DNA of 12,076 nt from G020354085 sp964629975. Its GTDB lineage: Bacteria; Pseudomonadota; Gammaproteobacteria; Acidiferrobacterales; Sulfurifustaceae. A program made the position numbers and the translations under genes. This document shows positions 1-6,394 of this stretch, one piece after another. How positions within the stretch are numbered: the stretch's first letter is position 1; every line of letters starts with the position of its first letter. Under the pieces are notes generated by a model. The model made no database searches and had not been told where the DNA came from. It was given only the letters and a program-made list of their open reading frames with translations. Location: NCBI GenBank assembly GCA_964629975.1, contig CAZVUN010000094.1, positions 1 through 12,076 of the forward strand, written 5' to 3'.

Positions 1-52
1 CCTGCGGCGCGATGCCGCGGCGCGCGGTTTCGACCTCCGGCAGCTCGGGCAC
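1..52 (-). CDS. mutM: Formamidopyrimidine-DNA glycosylase, N-terminal fragment (window edge)
   Basis: Only the first 17 codons lie in the window, reading MPELPEVETARRGIAPQ from a GTG start. This is the hallmark N-terminus of the Fpg/MutM family, which removes oxidised purines such as 8-oxoguanine from DNA. In the family the initiator Met is removed, Pro2 is the catalytic Schiff-base nucleophile and Glu3 is also catalytic; both are present. The start lies 9 bp after the stop of the DUF4340 gene on the same strand, so it is probably read from the same transcript, though it has no clear ribosome binding site. The rest of the gene lies beyond position 1. The call rests on a short but very distinctive motif. 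Confidence 0.85.
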   Translation of the reverse strand, partial: MPELPEVETARRGIAPQ

Positions 53-61
53 GCGGCGGGG

Positions 62-958
62 CTACTCGCCGGCCTTGGGCGCGGCGGGTGCGGGCGGCTC
101 GGCCGCGAGCGTCAGCAAGCGCTTGCCGATCGCTTCCGGGAAGCGGTACTCGAGACCCTCGTCGGCGCGGTACAGGATGAATTCCGGCTGATAGGCGAGG
201 ACGGCGAGCGACAGCTTCTCGAGCCTGCCCTCGTCGGCGGAGAACAGGATCTCGAGCCGATCGAGCGCTGGCTTGCCCGTGTAGCGATCGACCTCGAGCG
301 CGCTGGCGTGCTGCCACTCGCGCACGAAGTCGTTGATGCGATCGCTCGTGAGCCCCGGATCGGCCGGCTCGCGCTGCCAGCTGCCGTCCTTGAGCACCAC
401 CTGCAGCCCCGGCAGCTTGAAGGCCACGGGCTTGCGCTGCTCCTCGAGCAGGCGGGTGGAGAGATAGCGCTGGTAGCCGTAGCCGAGCGGCCCGAACAGG
501 TGGCCGGAGATCAGGTACAGCTGCTCGCGATAGCGCACGTACACCTGATTCTTGAGCGGGTGCAGGTCGCCGAACGCGAACTCCTCGTCGTTCAGCCACA
601 GGCGCGCGCGCGGCGTCGCCAGGCCGTAGGCCTCGGGCGTCTGCGCGACCGCGCCGAGCGTGGCCTGCACCTCGGCGTCGGCGATGCGCAGCAGGCTCTC
701 GACGTTGTAGCTCGAGGCGCGCGCCGCAAGCGGCGCGCTGAGGCGCCAGCCGCTGGCACCCTTCTCCAGCACGATGGGTTCGGCACCCGGGCGCTCGATG
801 CGTGCGCGCACGATCGTCTCGGGTGCGAGGGTGGTGAGCCTAGGCAGACTCGGTGGTGCCTGCTTGCCGGGTTGCCACAGGGCGATGAACGCGAGCGCGC
901 CGATGAGCGCGATGAGCGCGAGGTTGAGCCACCAGCGTTTCTTGACGCGCGCGAGCAT
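62..958 (-). CDS. DUF4340 domain-containing membrane-anchored protein
   Basis: A 298-residue protein with a basic N-terminus, one membrane segment at about residues 9-28, and a long periplasmic part of mixed strands and helices ending in a Pro/Ala-rich tail. DUF4340 proteins typically follow GldG-type genes and are thought to belong to the same ABC export complex; their biochemical role is unknown. I chose the ATG at 956-958, whose first base is the last base of the upstream stop codon (TGATG junction, 1-bp overlap). A GTG seven codons upstream at 977-979 would also be open but would overlap the previous gene further. The family call comes from the context and from the layout (N-terminal anchor, then a soluble domain with a GW-type strand near residue 60); it is an inference without a profile search. 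Confidence 0.75.
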   Translation of the reverse strand: MLARVKKRWWLNLALIALIGALAFIALWQPGKQAPPSLPRLTTLAPETIVRARIERPGAEPIVLEKGASGWRLSAPLAARASSYNVESLLRIADAEVQATLGAVAQTPEAYGLATPRARLWLNDEEFAFGDLHPLKNQVYVRYREQLYLISGHLFGPLGYGYQRYLSTRLLEEQRKPVAFKLPGLQVVLKDGSWQREPADPGLTSDRINDFVREWQHASALEVDRYTGKPALDRLEILFSADEGRLEKLSLAVLAYQPEFILYRADEGLEYRFPEAIGKRLLTLAAEPPAPAAPKAGE

Positions 959-2334
959 CAGCGCTTGCGCCGCCGCCACCAGATGCCGACGCCGCTCGCG
1001 GCGAGCAGGAGCGGCAGCACGATCAGGAAGCCGCCGGCGATCGCGATCTGCGCGCTGCGCGACAGCGTGAGCGTGCGGTCGCGGGCGCTGCGCACCGGGA
1101 TGCTGACGTAGGCATCGTCGCGTGCCAGCCAGTTGGCCATGCTGAGGCCAAGCTGCAGGTTGCCGCCGTTGCCGAGGAAGCTGTTCGACAGGAAATCCCC
1201 GTCGCCCACCACGATCACGCGCTGCTCGCGCTTGCCGTCCTTGTCCCCGCCGGCCTCGGCCGCGGCGTCGATCTCGCGCGTGAACGCCACCGCGAGATTG
1301 AGCGGGCCGGCGATGTCCTTGCCGCGGTCGAAGCGGACCGGGCCCTGCAGGGCGCCGGTCTCCGACCAGGCGTCGGGGCGCGTGTCGATGAGCACGCTGG
1401 CGCGCCAGCCCTGCGCCTTGCCAAGGGCGATGCCGGCGGCGTGCGGAAAGACCGTGAGGTCGAAGAACTCGCGCACCACCGGGTGGCCGGCGTACTTTGC
1501 GACCACCAGCACATTGGCCTCACCGGTAATCCCGGCCGAGGCCGGGTCGACCAACACCCCGGGCTGGAACTCGATGCCGAGCGCCTCGGCGATGCGCGCG
1601 AGCCCGTACAGCGGGCCCGGGTCGTGCAGCCACAGCAGGTTGCCGCCACGCTTGAGGTAGGCGTCGATCTCCTTGACCTCGCCCGGCAACAGCTGGGTGC
1701 GCGGACCGGCGATGACCAGCACCGCGGTGTTGTGCGGGATCTGCGGGTTTTCGGCGAGCGCGAGGGTGCGTGTCTTGAAGCCGCGGCTGCGCAGCTGCGC
1801 GGCCCAGTTCGACAGATCGAAGTTTGCCTGTCGATCCGGGCTGCGCTCGCCGTGGCCGGTGAGGAACACGACCCAGCGTTCGCCGCGCCGGCCGAGGCGC
1901 GTGAGCGCATTGGTGAAGTTCTCCTCCGTGAGCTTGTTGGGCGCGATGCTCTCGCGGGAGTCGCCGTAGGCGAGCAGCAGCTCGCCGTCGAACTGCACGC
2001 CGGCCTCGCGCACGCGTTGCGGCGCGCTGTCGGGATCGACGAACTCGAGCGTGATGTTGGCCTTGTGCTTCTGGTACTTGCCGAGGAAGGTCTGGATGGT
2101 GGCGCGCAGCTCGCCGCGCTGCGAGGCGAAGGCCGTGACCGTGAGCGGCTCGGGCATGCGTTCGAGCACCGCAATGCTCGCGGCCGACAGGCTGTGGCGG
2201 CTGGTGTGGGTGAGATCGATGCGCGTGTGATAGCTGCGCGACAGCCACAGCAGCAGCCCGACCGCGGCGAGCAGCAGCAGCACGAAGCTCGCGTTCACCA
2301 GGCGCAGTTGCCAGCGGTTTGGCAGCGGCCGCAT
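958..2334 (-). CDS. GldG-like ABC transporter auxiliary protein
   Basis: A 458-residue protein with membrane segments at both ends (about residues 12-32 and 427-448, the latter followed by WWRRRKR) and a large extracytoplasmic domain between them. Just after the first segment comes the pattern DLTHTSRHSLSAAS, with a PEPLTVTAF stretch following, which is typical of the Gldg_ABC_trans/ABC_transp_aux family. In Bacteroidetes GldG works with GldA and GldF in gliding. In proteobacteria the same family sits in operons like this one and its cargo is unknown. The gene starts 4 bp after the permease stop and its stop overlaps the next start by 1 bp, so translation is probably coupled. Length and topology fit the family. 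Confidence 0.87.
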   Translation of the reverse strand: MRPLPNRWQLRLVNASFVLLLLAAVGLLLWLSRSYHTRIDLTHTSRHSLSAASIAVLERMPEPLTVTAFASQRGELRATIQTFLGKYQKHKANITLEFVDPDSAPQRVREAGVQFDGELLLAYGDSRESIAPNKLTEENFTNALTRLGRRGERWVVFLTGHGERSPDRQANFDLSNWAAQLRSRGFKTRTLALAENPQIPHNTAVLVIAGPRTQLLPGEVKEIDAYLKRGGNLLWLHDPGPLYGLARIAEALGIEFQPGVLVDPASAGITGEANVLVVAKYAGHPVVREFFDLTVFPHAAGIALGKAQGWRASVLIDTRPDAWSETGALQGPVRFDRGKDIAGPLNLAVAFTREIDAAAEAGGDKDGKREQRVIVVGDGDFLSNSFLGNGGNLQLGLSMANWLARDDAYVSIPVRSARDRTLTLSRSAQIAIAGGFLIVLPLLLAASGVGIWWRRRKR

Positions 2335-2338
2335 GGCT

Positions 2339-3091
2339 TCAGGCCCCCAGCCGGTCGGCGTCGAGCCGCCGGATGCTCAGCACCAGGAAGGTCGCGATGA
2401 GCAGCAGGTGATACACCGCGTCGGCACTGTCGATGACGCCCTCGAGGAACGGCTTGTAGTGGTTGAACAGCGACAGATAGCTCAGCACCCCGCCCATGGC
2501 GCCGGTGCCCTGCCCGGACCAGTCGAGTACCCAGAACAGCAGCAGCGCACCGAACGTGGCGATGGCCGCGACCGTCGGGTACTGCGTGAGCGTCGACATG
2601 TACAGGCCCACGGCCGCGAAGCTCGCCAGCACCAGCGCGAGCCCCAGCAGCGCCGCGCCGAGGATGCCGAAGTCGAGCGTCGCGCCGGCGAGCAGCGACA
2701 GCGGCATGAGCGCGATCAGCGCGAGCAGGATGAGCAGGAACAGGACGATGCCGGTGAACTTGCCGAGGACGATCTCGCTCATCGATACCGGCGCGCTAAA
2801 GAGCAGCGTGAGCGTCTTGTTGCGCCGCTCCTCGGCGATGAGGCGCATGGTAAGCAGCGGCACCACCAGCAGCAGCACGATCGCGGCATTGCCGAGCAGA
2901 TCCGGCACGATCACCTCGGTCACGCCCGGGGCGTTCTCGAGGCCAGCGAGTTGCGGCTGGTAGATCTGGAAAAGCTCGACGCGCGCCAGGAACAGGAACG
3001 CGAGGATTGCCTGCACCACCGCGAGGATCGCCCAGGCGAGCGGTGACAGGAACAACGTGCGTAACTCGCGCAGCGCGATGGTGAGAATCAT
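2339..3091 (-). CDS. ABC-2 type transporter permease (GldF-like)
   Basis: A 250-residue integral membrane protein with six predicted segments at about 16-36, 66-84, 113-133, 143-165, 172-190 and 226-240. The cytoplasmic loop RLIAEERRNKTLTLLFSAPV (residues 83-102) is characteristic of ABC-2 permeases that couple to the ATPase. The start is the ATG at 3089-3091, which shares the bases ATGA with the stop of the ATPase gene (4-bp overlap). An open frame continues far upstream of this ATG, but that part is an Arg/Pro/Ala-rich shadow of the ATPase gene, so the longer start is rejected. The protein is inferred to form the channel with the ATPase encoded just before it; the transported substrate cannot be told from sequence. 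Confidence 0.9.
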   Translation of the reverse strand: MILTIALRELRTLFLSPLAWAILAVVQAILAFLFLARVELFQIYQPQLAGLENAPGVTEVIVPDLLGNAAIVLLLVVPLLTMRLIAEERRNKTLTLLFSAPVSMSEIVLGKFTGIVLFLLILLALIALMPLSLLAGATLDFGILGAALLGLALVLASFAAVGLYMSTLTQYPTVAAIATFGALLLFWVLDWSGQGTGAMGGVLSYLSLFNHYKPFLEGVIDSADAVYHLLLIATFLVLSIRRLDADRLGA

Positions 3092-4050
3092 GCCGCGCTC
3101 TCCGTGGCGGCCGCGGTCTCGGCCGGGGCGCTGGTCGTCATCTCGACGAACAGCTGCTCGAGCGACAGGCGGCCGGGACGGATCTCGTACAGCCCCCAGC
3201 CGCGCTCGCCCGCCAGGCGCACGATCTCGTCGGTCGGGTTGCGCCCGGCCTCGTGCAGCACGAGCAGCCGGCCGTCCTTCTCCTCCTGCACGCCGGTGAC
3301 GCCGGCGATCGCCTGCAGCTCCGTGGCCGGGGGTGGGGCACGGAACGCGACCGTGAGCGAGGCGCCCTTCATGTGGCGCTCGAGCTTGTCGATGCTCTCG
3401 TTCAGCACCAGCTCGCCGCGGTGGATGATCTGCACGCGGTCGCAGGTCGCCTGCACCTCGGGCAGGATGTGGGTCGAGAGGATCACGCCGTGGTCGCGGC
3501 CGAGCTCGCGGATGAGGGCGCGGATCTCGCGGATCTGGATCGGGTCGAGGCCCACGGTCGGCTCGTCCAGGATCACGAGCGGCGGCAGATGGACGATGGC
3601 CTGCGCCAGCCCGACACGCTGCTGGTAGCCCTTTGACAGATTGCCGATCAGCCGCCGCCCGACGTCGCCCAGCCCGCAGCGCTGCTTGGCGGTGTCGCAT
3701 GCGGCCTTGCGCTGTGCGCGCGGCACGCGATTGAGCGCGGCGCAGTAATCTAGGTACTCATCGACCGTGAGCTCGCGATACAGCGGCGGCTGCTCCGGCA
3801 GATAGCCGATCTGCGCCTTGGCGGCGCGGGGTTCCTCCAGCAGGTCGTGCGCGCCGATCGTGATCGTGCCGCTCGAGGGCGCGAGGTTGCCGGACAGGAT
3901 CTGCATGGTGGTGGTCTTGCCGGCCCCGTTGGGACCGAGGAAGCCGAGCACCTCACCCTTGCGGATGGTGAAGCTCACGTTCTTGACGGCTTGCAGCGCG
4001 CCGTAGAAGCGCGACACCTTGGTGACTTCAGCGAGAACGCGGTCGCTCAT
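3088..4050 (-). CDS. ABC transporter ATP-binding protein (GldA-like)
   Basis: A 320-residue ATPase with every ABC motif intact: Walker A GPNGAGKTT (39-47), Q-loop Gln87 in GYLPEQPP, signature LSKGYQQR (138-145), Walker B LVILDEP (158-164), D-loop GLDP (167-170) and switch His194 in STHIL. About 110 further residues form the C-terminal extension usual in exporter-type ATPases of the CcmA/GldA group. It is the first gene of the operon; the ATG at 4048-4050 is preceded by a modest CGGAA purine stretch and a promoter about 30-55 bp upstream. It energises the permease encoded next. The GldA assignment depends on the GldG and DUF4340 partners, since the ATPase alone would be compatible with many ABC-2 exporters. 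Confidence 0.93.
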   Translation of the reverse strand: MSDRVLAEVTKVSRFYGALQAVKNVSFTIRKGEVLGFLGPNGAGKTTTMQILSGNLAPSSGTITIGAHDLLEEPRAAKAQIGYLPEQPPLYRELTVDEYLDYCAALNRVPRAQRKAACDTAKQRCGLGDVGRRLIGNLSKGYQQRVGLAQAIVHLPPLVILDEPTVGLDPIQIREIRALIRELGRDHGVILSTHILPEVQATCDRVQIIHRGELVLNESIDKLERHMKGASLTVAFRAPPPATELQAIAGVTGVQEEKDGRLLVLHEAGRNPTDEIVRLAGERGWGLYEIRPGRLSLEQLFVEMTTSAPAETAAATESAA

Positions 4051-4076
4051 TTCCGTAGGCTTTCCATTGCCGGCGC

Positions 4077-4106
4077 CTTTTACGGCAGCGGGCTTTGCAT
4101 TGTCAA
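4077..4106 (-). promoter_or_regulatory. Predicted sigma70 promoter of the ABC operon
   Basis: On the minus strand, a perfect TTGACA (4106 to 4101) is followed by an 18-bp spacer and TAAAAG (4082 to 4077), a 4-of-6 match to the -10 consensus. The expected transcription start near 4070 would give a leader of about 20 nucleotides before the ATPase ATG at 4050. This is a prediction from consensus only. Confidence 0.5.
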
Positions 4107-4194
4107 CGCAATCGGCTGTCCGCGGGGCGGCGCCTGCCGCGGAGGCCGCTGGCCGGAGGCCGGCCGGAAGGGCGACGGCCAGCGCTGGTCGGAT

Positions 4195-4210
4195 TGACCC
4201 GCCTGGGTCA
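4195..4210. promoter_or_regulatory. Perfect dyad TGACCC-N4-GGGTCA, possible operator
   Basis: TGACCC at 4195-4200 and GGGTCA at 4205-4210 are exact reverse complements separated by GCCT. The site lies in the 393-bp region between the two divergent genes, about 90 bp upstream of the predicted ABC-operon promoter. It has the size of a homodimer binding site, but no regulator gene is seen in the window, and a chance dyad cannot be excluded. Confidence 0.3.
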
Positions 4211-4216
4211 GCGATC

Positions 4217-4242
4217 GGTGACGAAAAACGCCGGACGGACGG
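4217..4242 (+). repeat. 26-bp direct repeat, copy 1
   Basis: Begins GGTGACGAAAA and continues with an A, CGCC, G, GACGG, A, CGG. It matches copy 2 at 4309-4334 at 23 of 26 positions in the same orientation, with starts 92 bp apart. Read on the other strand it ends in CGTTTTTCGTC. No function is assigned; it may be a protein-binding iteron or the relic of a transcription attenuator. Confidence 0.6.
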
Positions 4243-4308
4243 TCGCGCGGAAATCCAAACGCCGACAGTGGGTTAAGCCATGCCGGGCGGTTGGCACCGC
4301 CACGGACG

Positions 4309-4334
4309 GGTGACGAAAAGCGCCCGACGGGCGG
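4309..4334 (+). repeat. 26-bp direct repeat, copy 2
   Basis: Second copy of the repeat at 4217-4242, differing at three positions. Here the substitutions create a compact dyad, CGCCCG-A-CGGGCG. On the minus strand it is followed by CTTTTCGTC, which resembles an intrinsic terminator or attenuator for any minus-strand transcript entering from the right. Confidence 0.6.
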
Positions 4335-4382
4335 CGGGCGCGCACCCGAGGGGCGTTCGTAAGATGCTGAAATGTAACGGAT

Positions 4383-4398
4383 GCTCCGTGAGCGGAGC
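4383..4398 (+). other. Short hairpin in the 5' leader of the exported-protein gene
   Basis: GCTCCG (4383-4388) pairs perfectly with CGGAGC (4393-4398) around a TGAG tetraloop. It lies 30 nucleotides before the Shine-Dalgarno GGAGGT at 4429-4434, so it would sit in the untranslated leader if transcription starts upstream of it. It leaves the ribosome binding site free. Role unknown. Confidence 0.35.
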
Positions 4399-4443
4399 GG
4401 TGGCACGGGACCTGCCTTACCGTCACGTGGAGGTACAACACCG

Positions 4444-5031
4444 ATGAAGCTGCACCGCATCCTCGCCGCCCTGCTCGCCGCCCTGCCGGCGCTCCTGTGG
4501 ACCGCGACCGGCGAAACCTCCGACCCGGTGCTGCATGAGCGCGAACTGCCCCTCGAGGTGGTCGGCCGCTGTCTCGACACCGCGGCCGGCGAGGGCAACA
4601 AGGGCTGCGGCGCCGACAGCTACTTCGCCACCCACTGGGTCGGCCGGGCCGGCGATGCCAATCTGTTTCTGGTGCGCCTGCAGCCGTGCAGCGATGCCTC
4701 CTGCCGTGCCTGGCTCGTGGCTAAGAGCGGCCGCGCGGTCAAGGTGCTGCTCGGCACCAGCGGCGAGCTTGCCCTGACCCCGGGCGTGGGCGCCTACCCG
4801 GCGGTGCAGACCTACAACAACGTGGCCGCCGGTCAGAGCCTGGTGAGCCGCTTCGACTGGAACGGCAGCAACTACACCCGCACCGATGCGCGTATCGTCT
4901 ACAGCGTCGACGGGCAGGAGTGCGGCAGCGCCGCCGAGTGCAATGCGGCGGCGCAGGATGCGTTGAACACGCGCAAGGTCGACCGGGCGCTGCGCATCTG
5001 GGAACAGGTGCACGGGGTCTCCTGGATCTGA
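4444..5031 (+). CDS. Exported six-cysteine protein of unknown function
   Basis: A 195-residue protein that I do not recognise. It starts at ATG 4444, nine bases after a strong GGAGGT at 4429-4434; an in-frame ATG at 4381 has no such site and would add 21 non-signal-like residues. Residues 1-21 (basic MKLHR, then a Leu/Ala-rich core) form a Sec signal peptide without a lipobox Cys. The mature part has exactly six Cys (43, 55, 82, 87, 160, 166), enough for three disulphides in the periplasm. The middle is strand-rich with small polar residues. The C-terminus from about 163 looks helical and ends RIWEQVHGVSWI. It is transcribed away from the ABC operon and lies 79 bp before the reductase gene; a functional link to either is not shown. 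Confidence 0.82.
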   Translation: MKLHRILAALLAALPALLWTATGETSDPVLHERELPLEVVGRCLDTAAGEGNKGCGADSYFATHWVGRAGDANLFLVRLQPCSDASCRAWLVAKSGRAVKVLLGTSGELALTPGVGAYPAVQTYNNVAAGQSLVSRFDWNGSNYTRTDARIVYSVDGQECGSAAECNAAAQDALNTRKVDRALRIWEQVHGVSWI

Positions 5032-5041
5032 CCCTGCGGCG

Positions 5042-5062
5042 CGCGGCGTTTTTTCCGCCGCG
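5042..5062. other. GC-rich hairpin with a T-rich loop between two genes
   Basis: CGCGGCG (5042-5048) and CGCCGCG (5056-5062) are perfect complements around the loop TTTTTTC. It begins 11 bp after the stop of the exported-protein gene. Unlike a standard intrinsic terminator, the T run lies in the loop rather than after the stem, so termination here is uncertain. Confidence 0.35.
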
Positions 5063-5110
5063 TCCTTAAGACACAATACCGGCCCGATTGTTGAGCGACA
5101 GCGTGCCGGT

Positions 5111-6127
5111 ATGGCCTTCCAAGTCCGCGTCGAACCGAGCGGCGACAGCTTCACCATCCAAGACGATGAAACCATCCTCGCCGCGGCGCTGCGTGCCGGC
5201 GTAATGCTGCCGTACAGCTGTCGCGGCGGTTCGTGCGGCAGCTGCAAGGGGCGTATCGTCGCGGGCCGTGTCGATTACGGCAGCTTCGACGCCAAGGCGC
5301 TCACCGCGGCCGAGCAGGCCGCGGGCTTCGCGCTGTTCTGCCAGGCCAGGCCGCTTTCCGACCTGGTGCTCGAGGCGCGCACCATCGAGGCGGCCAAGGA
5401 CATCCAGGTACGCATCTTGCCGTGCCGCGTGGTGAAGATGGAACGCGCCGCGCCGGACGTGATGATCCTGTCACTCAAGCTGCCGGCCAACGAGCGCCTG
5501 CAATTCCTCGCCGGGCAGTACATCGACATCCTGCTCAAGGACAACCAGCGCCGCAGCTTCTCGCTCGCCAACGCGCCGGGTGCCGACGAGTTGCTGCAAC
5601 TGCACATCCGCCACGTGCCGAATGGCCTTTTCAGCGGCCATGTGTTCACCAAGATGCAGGAGAAGGACCTGCTGCGCTTCCAGGGCCCGCTCGGCACGTT
5701 CTTCCTTCGCAGCCAATCGGCCGGGCCGGCAATCCTGATCGGCGGCGGCACCGGCTTCGCGCCGATCAAGAGCATCCTCGAGGATGCCTTCGCGCGCGGC
5801 CTCACGCGGGCGCTGCATTTCTACTGGGGGGTGCGTGCGCGGCGCGATCTGTACCTGCACGATCTGGTGCAAGCATGGGTCGGCAAGTATCCGAACTTCC
5901 GCTATACGCCGGTGTTGTCGGAACCGGTACCCGACGACCACTGGTCCGGGCGCACCGGCTGGGTGCACGAGGCGGTGCTCGCCGACTACCCCGATCTCAC
6001 CGGCCACGAGGTCTACGCGAGCGGCCCGCCGCCGATGATCGCGGCGATCAAGCAGCAGTTCTTCGCGCGCGGCCTGCGCCCGGAGGATCTGTACTACGAT
6101 TCCTTCGAGCACGCGCACGGCAAGTGA
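5111..6127 (+). CDS. 2Fe-2S ferredoxin/FAD/NAD(P)H oxidoreductase (CDP-6-deoxy-delta-3,4-glucoseen reductase-like)
   Basis: A 338-residue, three-domain electron-transfer protein. Residues 1-95 form a plant-type ferredoxin domain with the cluster ligands Cys37, Cys42, Cys45 and Cys77 (CRGGSCGSC, then FCQA). Residues about 100-200 bind FAD through RRSFSLANAP (147-156). Residues about 205-338 bind NAD(P)H, with ILIGGGTGFAPIKS (208-221) and GPPPM (305-309), and end in an aromatic YYDSFEHA. Such proteins pass electrons from NAD(P)H through FAD and the cluster to a partner enzyme. Databases often call them AscD/glucoseen reductases, but no sugar-nucleotide genes are nearby, so the physiological partner is unknown. 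There is no good Shine-Dalgarno before ATG 5111. A lipoprotein gene follows after 44 bp. Confidence 0.88.
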   Translation: MAFQVRVEPSGDSFTIQDDETILAAALRAGVMLPYSCRGGSCGSCKGRIVAGRVDYGSFDAKALTAAEQAAGFALFCQARPLSDLVLEARTIEAAKDIQVRILPCRVVKMERAAPDVMILSLKLPANERLQFLAGQYIDILLKDNQRRSFSLANAPGADELLQLHIRHVPNGLFSGHVFTKMQEKDLLRFQGPLGTFFLRSQSAGPAILIGGGTGFAPIKSILEDAFARGLTRALHFYWGVRARRDLYLHDLVQAWVGKYPNFRYTPVLSEPVPDDHWSGRTGWVHEAVLADYPDLTGHEVYASGPPPMIAAIKQQFFARGLRPEDLYYDSFEHAHGK

Positions 6128-6171
6128 CGCACCGACCCGCAACCGGCGATGCGCCCGGCAAGGAGGCGAAC

Positions 6172-6378
6172 ATGGAGCGAGTCACGCTGGCCACACTGGC
6201 AATGATCGCGCTGGCGGCCTGCGCCCCCGACAAGCCCCCGGACAAGACCGTCTTCGACCCGCAGGTCGAGGCGCTCAAGAAGGCGCGCCAGCTCGAGGCG
6301 CAGGTGCAGCAAAACGCCGACGCCCAGCGACGCGCCATCGAGGCGGCGGAGGGGGCGGCGCAGACGCCGGGCTACTGA
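6172..6378 (+). CDS. Small lipoprotein with helical tail
   Basis: A 68-residue predicted lipoprotein. A perfect AAGGAGG at 6160-6166 lies five bases before ATG 6172. The signal peptide ends in the lipobox L14-A15-A16-C17, so Cys17 would be lipidated; the next residue is Ala, which favours sorting to the outer membrane. Residues about 30-62 (EALKKARQLEAQVQQNADAQ and on) form an amphipathic helix that could make a coiled coil. It follows the reductase gene by 44 bp on the same strand and is probably cotranscribed with it. The molecular function is unknown. Its stop is only 16 bp from the stop of the convergent gene on the minus strand. Confidence 0.85.
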   Translation: MERVTLATLAMIALAACAPDKPPDKTVFDPQVEALKKARQLEAQVQQNADAQRRAIEAAEGAAQTPGY

Positions 6379-6394
6379 GGATCGCCGAAGTCGA

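Larger units (their letters stand above)
4051..4443. other. Divergent intergenic region without a gene
   Basis: These 393 bp separate the minus-strand ABC operon from the plus-strand exported-protein gene. They hold the ABC promoter (4077-4106), a 10-bp palindrome CCAGCGCTGG (4179-4188), the dyad at 4195-4210, the 26-bp direct repeat pair and the leader hairpin at 4383-4398. Open frames through it are short and lack coding character. I found no convincing -35/-10 pair for the rightward gene. Confidence 0.6.

Noticed and set aside
959..979. GTG start seven codons upstream for the DUF4340 protein
   Set aside because: The ATG at 958 couples by a 1-bp overlap with the previous stop, and the extra residues are not part of the signal-anchor pattern. 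It cannot be wholly excluded.
308..1111. Long plus-strand open frame of 267 codons opposite the DUF4340 gene
   Set aside because: It is the antisense shadow of a well-supported gene in GC-rich DNA, Arg/Ala/Leu-rich with no motif. The same holds for the 319-codon frame at 1441-2400 and the 337-codon frame at 10557-11570.
3092..3700. N-terminal extension of the permease frame beyond ATG 3091
   Set aside because: The added residues are Arg/Pro/Asp-rich and lie inside the ATPase gene; the membrane protein begins cleanly at the overlapping ATG.
4381..4443. Upstream ATG for the six-cysteine exported protein
   Set aside because: It has no ribosome binding site and would put 21 polar residues before the signal peptide; ATG 4444 follows a strong GGAGGT.
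6379..6394. Bidirectional terminator between the convergent lipoprotein and barrel genes
   Set aside because: Only 16 bp lie between the stops, with no stem-loop.
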